DNA of 64,000 nucleotides from Saprolegnia diclina VS20 (GCF_000281045.1 NW_008246090.1:432778-496777); one strand, 5' to 3'; counted from the first letter of the stretch, positions 33,305 through 43,396 are shown. Program-made: numbers and translations. Notes: a model not told the origin generated them from the sequence alone.

Positions 33305-33827
33305 CTTTAAGTGCAGTTTTCTCCAGAAACGACTTCGGTGGGGTCAAAATGACATCAATATGCATGGCAATTCGCATCCCATCCTTGTACCAGTGAACCG
33401 GTCGAAAATAAAATTGTGAAAAATGAATATAATTACCTGCACCATTATCGACGGCCCCGAACCCGCGGGATGGCGAAAAAAGCACAACACGCGTAGCGTC
33501 TGTCTGTACTAGTCCTCTTCGGACTAAAAATTAGCAGTTAATGGTGGCTTCTCCGAAACCATATCATGCACTCTTTTTGGCCACATGACAATCAATCATT
33601 GCGACCAAAGTCCACCACCCTGCACCCGATGTTCTCTTGATCTCGCAAATGCACACGCGACACGAAGAGAAGGTTCGCGGCTCTCGGTGTGCAGGTAAGC
33701 ACCGTTAGCTGCACCGTAGCATGTATTTTCTCCAAATCCTAAATTCAGTGCCATTTGTTGCGTGGGACGCACGCAATCTCGAAACCGCAAGACACATTCA
33801 AAGTAGCCCCATCTAGCGCAGGTTGAA

Positions 33828-34061
33828 ATGAAGCACCCCACGGATTCCCAAAGCACCAAGACAAACCTCGTGGACATGGGTCTAGTCACGGAGAGCGGGA
33901 GAACCATGGAAGTCAGCCTCGTGGAATATCTGCGTCGCACGACCATTGCGCAACAAAAAATCGCAGCGAAGCAACGACATCGCTTTCCAGTGATCGACGC
34001 GAGCGCGCCGCAGCGCTGTGTGCTTGAAGAAGGCTCGATTGAAGCGTACTGCAGTATATGA
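33828..34061 (+). CDS. Tail-only FYVE-GAF relative, copy a
   Basis: A 77-residue frame, MKHPTDSQSTKTNLVDMG..., with VEYLRRTTIAQQKIAAKQRH, a diverged version of LDLLCRTTETQQQLATQQGA. It lacks the final KRMEAKL element of its relatives and may be degraded at its 3' end. It is the tandem partner of the frame at 34504. No finger or GAF domain is present. Function, if any, is unknown. Confidence 0.35.
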   Translation: MKHPTDSQSTKTNLVDMGLVTESGRTMEVSLVEYLRRTTIAQQKIAAKQRHRFPVIDASAPQRCVLEEGSIEAYCSI

Positions 34062-34110
34062 TAAATCATCTTTTTTGATGGCAATTACTACGTAGTATTG
34101 TGCAAGGGTT

Positions 34111-34174
34111 TGCTCGACGTGCGCGATAATTGCAATCGTCGATGGCACCAGCTACGAGCAGTGCAAAGGTGCTT
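34111..34174 (+). pseudogene. Decayed fragment of a triple-FYVE gene
   Basis: These 64 bp closely match 36388-36450 inside the triple-FYVE gene (both read TGCTCGACGTG.GCGAT.ATTGCAATCGTCGATGG in pieces, then CAGCTACGA.CAGTGCAA). The matching coding part is CSTCAMIAIVDGGSYDQCK. Nothing else of the gene is visible on either side, so this is an isolated remnant lying between the two tail-only units. Confidence 0.65.
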
Positions 34175-34503
34175 CCACGCCCCGACCCGTACCCTTTTCT
34201 CTTAATCTCGCAAATGCACACGCGATACGCCAGGAAGGTGTCGTTCTTGTCGACTGCTTTTAATCTACCGGTTTAGAAACTGGTTTAGGTCGATTCGGGT
34301 TGGAGTTCCGGAGAGGGCCCCACTTTCTAATTCGATATGAAGAGAAGATTCGCGGTGCGCAGATGATCAAGCACCGTGCATTCTTCTTTCCCGATCCTAA
34401 AATTCAGCGCCATTTGAAATGTTCGTCGCGTGCGCGTCACGCCATCTCGGAAAAGGCAAAGCGCATGACACATTCAAAGTGGCCACGCCAGGCAAGCGTC
34501 GCA

Positions 34504-34761
34504 ATGTATCGCCCCACAGATCCCGAAAGCACCAAGACAAGCCCCACGGGCGCGAAACTAGTCTCTACGGGCGTCACGACCATGGAATTGGACAAGCTAA
34601 CCGAGTTGCTCATCCTCACGACCAATACGCACAACCAGCTCGCAGCGGAGCAAGGACATTTGTTCCAAGCCATAAACGCGCGCCCGTCTGATAGCAACGC
34701 GCTCGAAGAAGCGGTCCAGCGCCTCGAGGCCAAGCAAATTGAGAACCAGAAGAACGCGTAA
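34504..34761 (+). CDS. Tail-only FYVE-GAF relative, copy b
   Basis: An 85-residue frame starting MYRPTDPESTKTSPTGAKL. MELDKLTELLILTTNTHNQL and AAEQGHLFQAI follow the pattern MLMDLLCRTTETQQQLATQQGAMFQTL, and ALEEAVQRLEAKQ follows KLADAVKRMEAKL. It keeps the whole predicted coiled coil in one frame, making it the most intact of the tail-only copies. No finger or GAF domain is present. It may be a free-standing dimerisation module or a remnant. Confidence 0.45.
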   Translation: MYRPTDPESTKTSPTGAKLVSTGVTTMELDKLTELLILTTNTHNQLAAEQGHLFQAINARPSDSNALEEAVQRLEAKQIENQKNA

Positions 34762-35352
34762 GTATATGTAGGAAGAAAATATTTTTTCTTGTCAGCAACT
34801 GTTGTGCAAGGTCATTTCATTATAACGTTAGCATCTCATCTTCAGAGCTTGATTCCGCGAAGAAGAAGAGAAAGATCACATTTGCAGTCGTCCAAACATC
34901 GCCCTCCTCTCGCCGAGATCTACGTCACTATTTTAATAGTCGACCCACATCAACAACACAATAATATCGGAATGGAGTATCCCGCTGTACCCAGGGCAGA
35001 GAGAGAAGCACCTTCGACGACAGGCATGGTTGATGTCCGCAGCTGAACCTCAAACCTCTAAGCTTAAACCTGTCACGAACGGGGTGTTGACAAGCTCAGC
35101 CTACTGTTGTTGGAATGAGTCTATTGAGATATTATTTCCTACAGGTTTTTCTGTTTTGTTTACACGGTGCGTTGAGAGGCGGGCGTCTTTTGGCGAGGGT
35201 GCGTTTTTTTATGTTTGTTGTGGGAGGTTTTTCCTTCGAGGCTAAGTGAGTAACGACGCCCTCTTTGCCAATCCCGAACGGGTTACGGCACGTCGGTCCT
35301 TCCGATTGGGTACACCGCGCAGAGGCAGGAGGTCGGCCAATTGAATTTGCAT
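34762..35352. other. Intergenic region, AT-rich
   Basis: About 590 bp with low GC compared with the genes. Poly-pyrimidine and T-rich stretches occur around 35130-35240. It includes the left copy of a 15-bp direct repeat (35093-35107). No gene recognised. Confidence 0.4.
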
Positions 35353-35449
35353 GCGCGCAGCTGGATTTGAACCCGCTATCCGTTCGAGCTCGAATTTAAG
35401 TGGAACGCCTCGACCACTACACCAGGGGCCGACCAGCTCAGCCTACTGT
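35093..35449. repeat. Segment flanked by a 15-bp direct repeat
   Basis: AGCTCAGCCTACTGT occurs at 35093-35107 and again at 35435-35449, enclosing about 330 bp that includes a tRNA-like sequence. This could mark an insertion or a local duplication. No transposase or other element parts were seen. Confidence 0.45.
35353..35430 (-). other. tRNA-like sequence with Pol III A and B boxes
   Basis: Read on the minus strand, TGGTGTAGTGG fits an A box and GGTTCAAATCC fits a B box at roughly tRNA spacing. The T-arm has one mismatch, the acceptor stem does not pair, and the anticodon arm is irregular. It is therefore more likely a tRNA relic or a tRNA-derived short repeat than a working tRNA. Confidence 0.4.
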
Positions 35450-35472
35450 ACTACAGCTGTACTAGTATGATA

Positions 35473-35664
35473 TTAGACAACAGTCGCAAAGCTCTCGGCC
35501 GACCCGAGGCTCTCGACGCCCTGAAAGACGATAATGGGGTTAACGACTAACTTCTCGTCAGTCTTGATCTCGAGCTCCTGCACAATGAGCTCGACGAGCT
35601 CGAGGCTTGAATAGAGTTTGACATTGTGCTGCACGCAGAGCCGGTGCCTAGCTTTGACCATCAT
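35473..35664 (-). CDS. Small hypothetical frame
   Basis: A 63-residue frame with balanced, protein-like composition, including LYSSLELVELIVQELEIKTD and VVNPIIVFQGVESLG. The family is not recognised. It starts within a 10-bp perfect hairpin. It could be a genuine small gene, a last exon, or a remnant. Confidence 0.3.
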   Translation of the reverse strand: MMVKARHRLCVQHNVKLYSSLELVELIVQELEIKTDEKLVVNPIIVFQGVESLGSAESFATVV

Positions 35665-35684
35665 TCTTTTAGAAAATGATGGTC
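35656..35684. repeat. Perfect 10-bp inverted repeat
   Basis: GACCATCATT and its reverse complement AATGATGGTC are separated by 9 nt. It lies between the small minus-strand frame and the triple-FYVE gene on the plus strand. Confidence 0.6.
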
Positions 35685-35777
35685 GCTACGTTGCCATTGG
35701 TCCGTAGCCCGGGCACCTGTTCATGTCGCACATAAAAACGAGCCTTTCGAAAGTGCACTTTCCAAAAGACGACGACG

Positions 35778-36894
35778 ATGGCATTGCCCACGCTTGAGCC
35801 CGCCGACTTGCTATCGCCGTCCGCCTACGCGTCGGCGAGCAGCTGCAAAGGCTGCACCGTGTGCCTCCGCCCGTTCTCATTCTTTGCCGCCAAGCTCCAT
35901 TGCGCCCTGGTACTTCAATCGCTTGACATTTGCGTTGATGATGATGCATCATCTATTGCGTAGTGTGGCGAGGTGGTTTGCCAAGCCTGCACGCAGTTGG
36001 CTTCGGTCGAGACGCACTCGGCACAAGTGAAAGTGTGCTCGCCGTGCTATGAGAACCACCCGCACCTCTTTGGCCGCTACAAGCCGCAGGGTGCGGATGG
36101 CACCGACGAGTGCCATCGCCCGGGTCCGCGCAAGTGGCCAAGCGACCAACGCTTCATTCGACCCGACCAAATCGCAGCGCCGCGCGCAGCGCGTGTTGAC
36201 TGCGCCCGCTGCCGCCGCCCGTTTCCGTGGCTCAGCACAACCTATGGCTGTGCGACGGTACTAAGACGCATGCACCAAGGACGTGGATGAATGATATGAG
36301 TAGTGCGGCGACCACTACTGCTCCGAGTGCACGCTTGCGGGTCTTGCTTTGCGTCCCGACGGCCATTCGTCCTACGACGTGCGGGTATGCTCGACGTGTG
36401 CGATGATTGCAATCGTCGATGGCGGCAGCTACGACCAGTGCAAGGTGCTGCTGCCGCAGATCCGTGCGCTCTTCCACGCACCCGACTTTCCGTCAAACAC
36501 AACGTCGCTGGACCGCGACAGCGTACTGCGCAAGGCGCTGGACTTTGACACCAGGGCCATTCTCCCCGAGAGCAGTCTCGCGACGGAGGCCGCGTTGGTG
36601 TCGCTGTACGAACGCAACACTTGCTCTAGCTGCAGTAGCTGGGGCCGCTTTCTGCTGACCAAGCGCCATTGCGCTGTGGTACGTTGGGTGTTTCTAGCTT
36701 CTGGTGGTGATGCCTCGTGATAGTGCGGTGACGTGGTGTGTGCGCGCTGTCTGCTCTCCAAGCTCGCAGCATCGCTGCCGGCGCTGAACACGGTGCGTGC
36801 AGTCCCCGAGTGTTTTCAATGCAACGCCAAGCAGTGCTTTGGGCCCAACCCGTGGCTTCCCGCCGCCCCCGCGAGCAAGTTGTGGGAGCCCTAA
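35778..36894 (+). CDS. Triple FYVE-like zinc-finger protein, copy A
   Basis: Three FYVE-type zinc fingers in a row, each with eight ordered cysteines: CTVCLRPFSFFAAKLHCAL|CGEVVCQAC, CARCRRPFPWLSTTYGCAT|CGDHYCSEC and CSSCSSWGRFLLTKRHCAV|CGDVVCARC (bars mark introns; each is followed by a further CxxC). All three introns are phase 0 at the same point of the finger. The basic R+HHCR patch and the WxxD element of PI3P-binding FYVE domains are degenerate, so lipid binding is doubtful. No GAF domain or coiled coil follows; the protein is about 320 residues and ends ASKLWEP. The start MALPTLEPADLL is the first ATG in frame. Confidence 0.75.
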
Positions 36895-37414
36895 CCCTAC
36901 AACCAGCGACACTGGTGATCGGTAGCGCGTTAGTTTGGCGTACTGAAAACGGCGGGTTAAATGCCATGCTATATCGCAACCACGAGTATATTTCAACACA
37001 TCTCTTGCTTGGTTTAGCGCGGGAAAGAGTCGGCTTCATGATGGTGTGTCACCGCCTCCACGCTACTCGTACAAGTGAACGTTGCTGCTCGAAGTTCTTT
37101 GCTCATTTTCGGGGATTGCTTGCTGAAGCAGAGGCTCTCCTGGGGTATGGCCTGCGATACATCGATAGCATGAAGCAGCACACTAGTGTTATCTGCCGCA
37201 CGGACGCAAAACTCTAGGATTGACGAAGTAGCGTGGTGGACTGTGGACCCCTCGCTGCCACAACGCATGCCATGGCGGTAATGTTTTTCGCTGCCGTCCA
37301 CGTTATTCGCTGCCTCTTGTTTCGTCTCCACGGATCAGTCCATGGTTTGGTTAATGTTGTTCTCGACGGCCAAACATCAACGACGATGACGACAATGACG
37401 TGGCCAACCCTGGT
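36895..37414. other. Intergenic region, no gene recognised
   Basis: About 520 bp between two same-strand genes. The frame of the following IQ gene is open a little upstream (Asp/Asn-rich) without an ATG, so a further 5' exon is possible near 37380-37414. Confidence 0.4.
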
Positions 37415-39081
37415 ATGGTCTATTCCGGGCGACGTTTCACCTCGGGGCTTTCTAGCATGGTGCTGCACCCTGCGCGGACAGACCGGCCCGTGACCAAGCT
37501 ACCGCTGCTACTAACGGCGTCGCCCAGCAACGTCGGTGTTCAAATCGACTCGTATCGCAGCAAAGATGTCTTCAACCGACCCCGCTCGACTGCGTTCACG
37601 TCGGCGTTTCACGGCTTTATGTTTGAGGACCACCGGCTACAGAACGCGCCCCGCATGTCACTGCGCGATGCCCAACGGTGGGCCTCTTGTCTTTGACTCG
37701 ATCGCGTCGCTCAGTCACGGTGCGTAGCGCCCAGGACGCGGTGCGGCGGCAAGAGAAGCTCGCTGCCTACGCCGTCGCTCGGCACGAAGCCCACATCCAG
37801 CTCGAAGAGAAGCGCAAGCACCGCGAGTACCTTCGCCGTCTCCGCATTTGGGAGCACCACCAAGCGCTCAAAGATGAGAGCGAGCGGCAATGGGAACACG
37901 AATGCGCCAACCGGATTCAAGCGCTGCACCGCGGCTACGTGGTGCGCAAGGAGCTCGCGGCGCTGCATGCGGCGGCTGCGCAGATCCAAGCGCATGTTCG
38001 CCGCATGACGGCACAAGCAGCATACCGGGCGCGCCGCGTCGCCGTGAGCCAGGTGCGACTACCTTGACGAGTGCGATCGATCGTAAGGTCGGTGGCGTAG
38101 GAGGCATCGGCGACGCGGATCCAGGCCTACATGCGCCGTCACTTGGTGGCAAAGCGATACCCTCGGCGTCCTCGCCCAGCGTCCGTTGTATTGCCCCCCA
38201 AAGCAAGCAACGACCAAGTGGTGGAGCCCTTGGGCCAGCGGGATGCGGCGTTAATAGCACTACCCCCGACGGTTGCCAGCCCGGCGACAGCAGTTGCATG
38301 CGACACCGACACCATGGTGACGAGCAAGGACGACACGGACTACCCAGCACAAAGCGAGCGCCGCGCACCGACGACGGTGTCGATCGTTAGAACGCCCGCG
38401 CCACCACCGACGCGACCGTGCACGACCGTGCTCAAGCGTGTCGGGGGTGGGTTTCGCAAAATCTTTCAAAAGCCACCGACGCCCAAGCCGGTGACGGCAC
38501 CGCGGCGAACATCGCCGCAACGCCCCGCGCCATCAACGCCCAAGCAGCAGACATGGAATGACATTGCGAGCCGGCCGTTACCGCAACCCAAAGCACTTCA
38601 AATGTACATCCAGGACCCCAACCTGGCCGAGAAGCTGCACATGACGCTGCCGCTGGGCGAGGCGACTCCGTACACCTCGGTCGACCGAGCGCTCCTCGGG
38701 GCCGACGACTGCGAAGAAAGCAACAACAACAACAATGACAACGACGCCATGTCGTGTCCAGAGACGCCGTTGGGCGCGTCCGCCGTCACCATGTTTTCGT
38801 TTGGCAAAAATCCGCTCGAGGTGGCCGACTGGAGCGTCCTATTGGACAAGGACTTGGACGCTCGACCGCACGAGACACCGCCTATCACTCTTGTCCGTCC
38901 AGCGTCCCGAAAAGAGAGACCTGTCTCGAACCGATCCAACGGCAGCCGACCCGACTCGGCCGACAGGGTTGCAGAAGTCGTGGCACCGCTCACGTACACC
39001 CCGTCGTCCGACGAGCAACTCCGGGCCTTTGAAGCATATGCGTGCATGTCTCGCCCAAGTAGCTCCAGTGGATGCAACTGA
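37415..39081 (+). CDS. IQ-motif / coiled-coil protein
   Basis: A first exon (MVYSGRRFTSGLSSMV...) is spliced at about 37677-37726 to a charged helix (AQDAVRRQEKLAAYAVARHE). IQ calmodulin-binding motifs follow: ANRIQALHRGYVVRKEL, AAQIQAHVRRMTAQAAYRAR and, after an intron at 38053-38099, SATRIQAYMRRHLVAKRY. The C-terminal 300 residues are Pro/Ser/Thr-rich and disordered with an Asn run (NNNNNDND). It likely binds calmodulin or a myosin-type light chain; no motor or enzymatic domain is seen. The ATG at 37415 is the best available start. The exact family is not recognised. Confidence 0.65.
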
Positions 39082-39496
39082 GTGAACCAGGTTTTTGCGG
39101 ATTGTCCTTCCCTTGACTCACTCAAGGTGTATCCCCGTGTTGTGCCCAACCACGGTAGTCTCACAGCTGTGGCCCGTAGTAGCATCGTGGACAAAGCGAT
39201 GTAGTACGTCGTCTGGACTCGGTGGAAACTGGCAAGGGAATTACACCTTGCTGGAAACGACGTCCAAGCGCACCGGCCGCGAGAAGGACATGTGTACACG
39301 TTGTACATGCGTTCTTCATACGTAGACGCATCTCTTATATACCCTTGGTAGACGGGTTAGATAATACTTGCAAGCATAGTTTCTTCTCTTTGTATCTGTC
39401 ACATCGGGATCACGTCATGGACTAGGAACCGAATTGAAACGCAGCCCCTAAAATACACTTCAAGTCGTCGTACCATCGTTGACGACGGCATCGCGG
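39082..39496. other. Intergenic region, no gene recognised
   Basis: About 415 bp. An AT-rich tract around 39320-39400 probably contains the promoter of the next gene. No open frame with coding character. Confidence 0.4.
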
Positions 39497-41336
39497 ATGC
39501 CGAGCGCCATCGACAGCTGCAAGCGTATTCTGGATGGCATTAGCCGCGACTTGCGGCACCAGCTTCTTCGGCGCAAGGTCGTTTGCGAGCTCAAGGCGCG
39601 TCGGCGCGGCACGCGTCCTATCCACGCACGCCACGTTCGTCGCTGTTACCACGTACTACTCCGCCATCTCGCTCGGACCTTGCACGACCGTCGGCATGCG
39701 TCCTATGAATGGCAAAGTACTCGAGAATCTCTTATGAAGAATCGCAGCTGCCGGTGGTCGTTGCGGTGGTCGCAGCCCCTACGGCGCATCCAGCAGCACT
39801 GGCGTGCCGTTCGGTCCAGGTCTTGTATTGCTGCAGATTTGTTCAGCATGACGATGCGTGTACTGCTACGGTAGGCTGCAAACTGTGCTTGAGGCCGAGC
39901 GTCTCTGCCTTGACGACGTTGCGGCCACCGACCGTGCGCTATCGTGCTCGCCGCACAATGGTGTCCAAAAGGCAACCGGCATTGTCTGCGTGAAATGCTC
40001 GGCACGTATTGACAACTCGAAGCGCCACTTTCTGTTTGTCCAGAGCTTGGACAAGACAGCGTTCGAGTACGATGTCAACACGCTTCGTCCGCGTCTCTCT
40101 CAGCTGCTCCACCAGCTCCAAATGACCCGCGCCGACCTCGAGTCGCAGCTTGGCAGTGGCCGGTACGAAGTGGTCGTCACGGCCGCGCTGCTCATTCAGG
40201 CCACGTACGCTACATGGCGCGCCGCCAAGCAAGAAGCCAGCGCCACCGCGAGATGGAAGATGTCGATACAGCGGTATGATATGCGCCAACGCCGACGAGT
40301 CGCCGCCAAAGACGTGCTTCGGCTCCAACGGGCGTGGCGGGCGCGAGAGCGTCAGCCGTCGGCGGTGGTACCCGTGGTCATGGCACCGCCGCCAGACGCT
40401 CTCGACAGTGAGCGACGCGCGTCCATACGAGAAGCGGCGCAACTACTGGTGTCTCTACCACCAACCACGCCAGAGACATCGCTCGGGACACTGCGCCAAG
40501 CAGCCCCGGAAACGAATGTGCTTGGCGTCTTGCCTCCGCTGATATCATTCGGACGACGTCCAAGTGCCCGGGTCAAGGTAGAGCCGGCCGAGTATCGATG
40601 CTTTGCGCCTCAGTGCGGCGGCCGGCGATTCACGCATCGCAAATGGTACGAAGCCCATCTGCAAAAGGTACGGCGAGATTGCACGGTGAGCAATAACGTT
40701 ATATTCCCATGTGTCACGTAGCACTACAAGGCCAAGGAGCGCATCGCCGCTGAGAAGGCCTTTCTAAGCCGGCTGCAGTCTACTATGGTCAAGGCGACTG
40801 GCGTCTTGCCACCTATCCACACCTTGTCCGCACCGCCACCGCCTGTCGCACACAGTGCGCCGCGTTCGGCCACGACGCTGCCCCCGCTCACTGCACCGCC
40901 GCTTAGCGCCGTGTTGCAGCTCATTCGACTCGACGAGCCGTCGCCGCCACGCATCATTCGCATCGTCGACTCGCACGTTCTCGGCCGCAGCTCGACCCGC
41001 TGTGACTTTGTGATCGAGAGCCAGCATTTTCAAGGCCTCGTGAGCAAATGCCATGCACGCATCTCGGTCCACGGCCATGGCGATACGGCCGCGTACGTCG
41101 TGTGGATATGCAGACGGCGGTCACCTCATACATCCTGGGCTAGGCCCGCGGTACAGCTCGACGACCTTGGCAGCACGAATGGCACGTTTGTCAATGGCGA
41201 GCTCGTGACGTCGGCCATCCACTTGGTTGTCGGCGACCTCGTCGAGCTGGGGCGCGTCCGCGGCAAGCCCGAGAGCGGCGTCGTGTACGCCTGCCGGTCA
41301 CCGACCCTCGTCGTCGACCTCCGCCAGCTTCCATGA
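39497..41336 (+). CDS. IQ / C2H2 zinc-finger / FHA-domain protein
   Basis: The N-terminal third is basic and helical with IQ-like motifs (LRRIQQHWRAVR; ALLIQATYATWRAAKQ; VLRLQRAWRARERQ). A single C2H2 finger reads CFAPQCGGRRF then WYEAHLQKHYK, its last His pair bridging an intron (about 40669-40721). The C-terminal domain is FHA: HVLGRSSTRCDFVI, VSKCHARIS, LDDLGSTNGTFVNG and GDLVELGR, which binds phosphothreonine. The intron near 41092-41142 restores the FHA core. Another intron is near 39817-39873. The start MPSAIDSCKRIL is the first ATG of that exon. It ends 70 bp before RMI2 on the same strand. This domain combination is not one I recognise. Confidence 0.72.
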
Positions 41337-41354
41337 TCACGCGAGCAATCGAAA

Positions 41355-41385
41355 TGTCCGGATAGACTGGCACCGTATCCGGTGT
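41355..41385. promoter_or_regulatory. Pair of TCCGGATA-like motifs upstream of RMI2
   Basis: TGTCCGGATAG (41355-41365) and GTATCCGGTGT (41375-41385) fill the 70-bp space before the RMI2 start. They match the elements upstream of CLC, the WDR25-like gene and dUTPase. Confidence 0.45.
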
Positions 41386-41405
41386 ATCATTTCCAGGATT
41401 GCAGG

Positions 41406-41860
41406 ATGCAAGGCTTGTCGGTCAGCACAACGCGGAAGCTCTTTGCCTGCCAGCTCGTGGCCTGCCAAGCGATCCCTGAGAGCCGCAGCAAGTACACGTA
41501 TCGAGGCGTCGACCTCACGCGGGCATGGGTCCAGGTACGAGCGCGGCCATCCTGGGCGGCTACCACTTGGATACACTATTCTAGGGTGTCATCGTCGCGA
41601 CCGAGGCAAGCCCGCAGCGCATTGCGCTTGACGACGGCACGGGCATCATCTGGGTGCACGTCGAGAACGTACTCAAGAACACGCGGTCGCTCTCGCTGCC
41701 CATTGGCGCGTATGTCATGGTCATTGGCCCGCCGACAGGGCGCGAGATGCTGCAAGCGCACCAGGTGATGCCATTGAGCGTCGGCCGCGAAGCGCTGTGG
41801 TGGCTCGAGGTCGCCGAGTACTGGCACCTCCTCGTGCCCCCTGTGATCGAGCTCGAGTAG
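41406..41860 (+). CDS. RMI2: RMI2-like OB-fold subunit of the BTR complex
   Basis: A single-OB-fold protein of about 135 residues. RGVDLTRAWVQ, then after an intron (about 41535-41583) GVIVATEASPQRIALDDG, LPIGAYVMVIGPP, LQAHQVMPLS and LWWLEVAEYWHLL follow human RMI2 in order. RMI2 pairs with RMI1 and helps Bloom-type helicase and topoisomerase III alpha dissolve double Holliday junctions in the nucleus. The first ATG is at 41406; a GTG further up is not used. The identification is by pattern and memory, so moderately strong. Confidence 0.75.
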
Positions 41861-41989
41861 ATTCGTGAACGCTATCATGTTTTTCAGTTATATATGGTAC
41901 TAACACGCCCCGCTGCCGCCATTCTCCGCCGTCTTCTTTACATGCTTCACACATACGCAGCGAGGTCGTGTGACAACGACGAGGACGCA

Positions 41990-43396
41990 TTAAATGCTGT
42001 CGAGCTTGGCTTCCATGCGCTTGACCGCGTCCGCAAGCTTGTCGATCTGCGCCGTGTGCTGGCCCAATGTCTGGAACATAGCGCCCTGCTGCGTCGCGAG
42101 CTGCTGCTGCGTCTCGGTCGTCCGACAGAGTAGATCCATGAGCATCGTCTCGAGCTTGGGACCGGCCACGACTTGGCCATCGCCGGGCCCGGCGTTCTGA
42201 ACGACAAGGTCCTGCGTCGCGAGGTTAGGTGTGGGCACGAGTGCGCTCGCCTCGAGCGACGCCTGCGACTGCAGCGGCTGCGGCGGCGGCACGGCACGGA
42301 CAAATGACGACGCGTTGTCATCGGCCGCGAGCGTGTTTCGCCGGTCCTCCAAGTGCTTCATGGCCACATTTGAGAGCTTCTCGAGCGTCGTAATGTCACA
42401 CGTCGCGCGCGGCTCCGTGTCAAACACAAAGACCGTGCCAATGACATGTCCGGACGGCGTCACGATCGGGGAGCCCGCGTAGAAGCGGATGCTGGCCGCG
42501 CCGGTCACCAACGGGTTCTTGGCGAACCGCTTGTCCTGCTTGGCATCGAGAACGACCATGGTCTCCTTGGAGATGATCGTGTGAGCGCAGAACGACACGT
42601 TGCGCGGAATATCACCCTGCGCCAAGCCGACATTGGCCTTGAACCACTGCCGGTCCTTGTCCATGAGCGAGACGACCGCGATCGGGCAGTTCATGGCTTT
42701 GGACGCCAGGTCGCAAATGATCTCGAACGTGTCTTCGCGCGGCGTGTCCAAAATGTTGAAGCTCCGGAGAACGGTGAGTCGCTCGTCTTCATTCGGGAGC
42801 TCTGGCGGCTTGGGCCACGGGTAGCCCCAGCTAAAGTCGAGTGGGTAGTCGTAGCTCATCGGCACGTCGCGCTCCGTGTAGTGGTGCACGTCGTTGCCAA
42901 TCGACGACTCGACCGGCGACTGCAAATGGCTCGGCACGCCGTCGTCACGCGACGAGTACCGACCGGATTTGTCCGACATGATGCGCGTGTTGCGGAACGA
43001 CGCCGACTGCCCAACGCCCGCGTGGCCCAAGGACGGCTTGGGCTGCTGCGCCGGTGCAGGGCCGTTCTTGGCGTGGTTGAGGATGCACGTCATGCACACC
43101 TTGACCTCGATGCGGCTGCCGCGCTGGACCTCGGCCCACTTGCGCAACAGGCATGCGTTGCAGACCACTTCGCCGCACTAGGACGCTTTAGCATGGAGAC
43201 GGATGGTTGGCGGCGGGCTTACCATGCGGCAGTGGTGCTTGCGCCGAAAGCTGCCAAAGTTGCGCGTGCAGAGGTTGCAGCGCGACCGCTCGTTGTCGGG
43301 CACCCACTCGGTGTTGTTCTTGATCTGGTCCGCCGAGAGCACCTCGTTCATGCTCCGCGCCATGAGCATCTCGTTCCGGCTGTTGTCGCGGGGCAT
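41990..43396 (-). CDS. FYVE-GAF coiled-coil protein, copy D
   Basis: About 453 residues. An N-terminal FYVE finger has the full PI3P signature: WVPD, FRRKHHCRM|CGEVVCNAC and VKVCMTC (bar = 45-nt intron 43178-43222). After a Ser-rich linker and the family block YPLDFSWGYPWPKPP comes a GAF domain: ILDTPREDTFEIICDLA, MDKDRQWFKANVGL, SFCAHTIIS and RFYAGSPIVTPSG. The C-terminus is a coiled coil, TTETQQQLATQQGAMFQTLG then QIDKLADAVKRMEAKL. It probably docks on PI3P-rich endosomes; the GAF ligand is unknown. The gene is divergent from copy E with near-identical domains. ATG 43396 (MPRDNSRNEML) is chosen. Confidence 0.88.

Larger units (their letters stand above)
33641..34761 (+). repeat. Tandem duplication of a tail-only unit (two copies)
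   Basis: Two diverged copies of a unit stand in tandem, about 33641-34061 and 34206-34761. They share an exact 20-bp word, TCTCGCAAATGCACACGCGA (33641 and 34206), and GACACATTCAAAGT (33791 and 34467). In each copy this is followed by a short frame starting with a PTDxxSTKT-like sequence. Spacing differs (565 and 676 bp), so indels have accumulated. Confidence 0.7.

Noticed and set aside
35085-35476. A solo-LTR-like segment (TGTTG...CAACA)
   Set aside because: The ends are only five bases long and the flanks show no matching target-site duplication.
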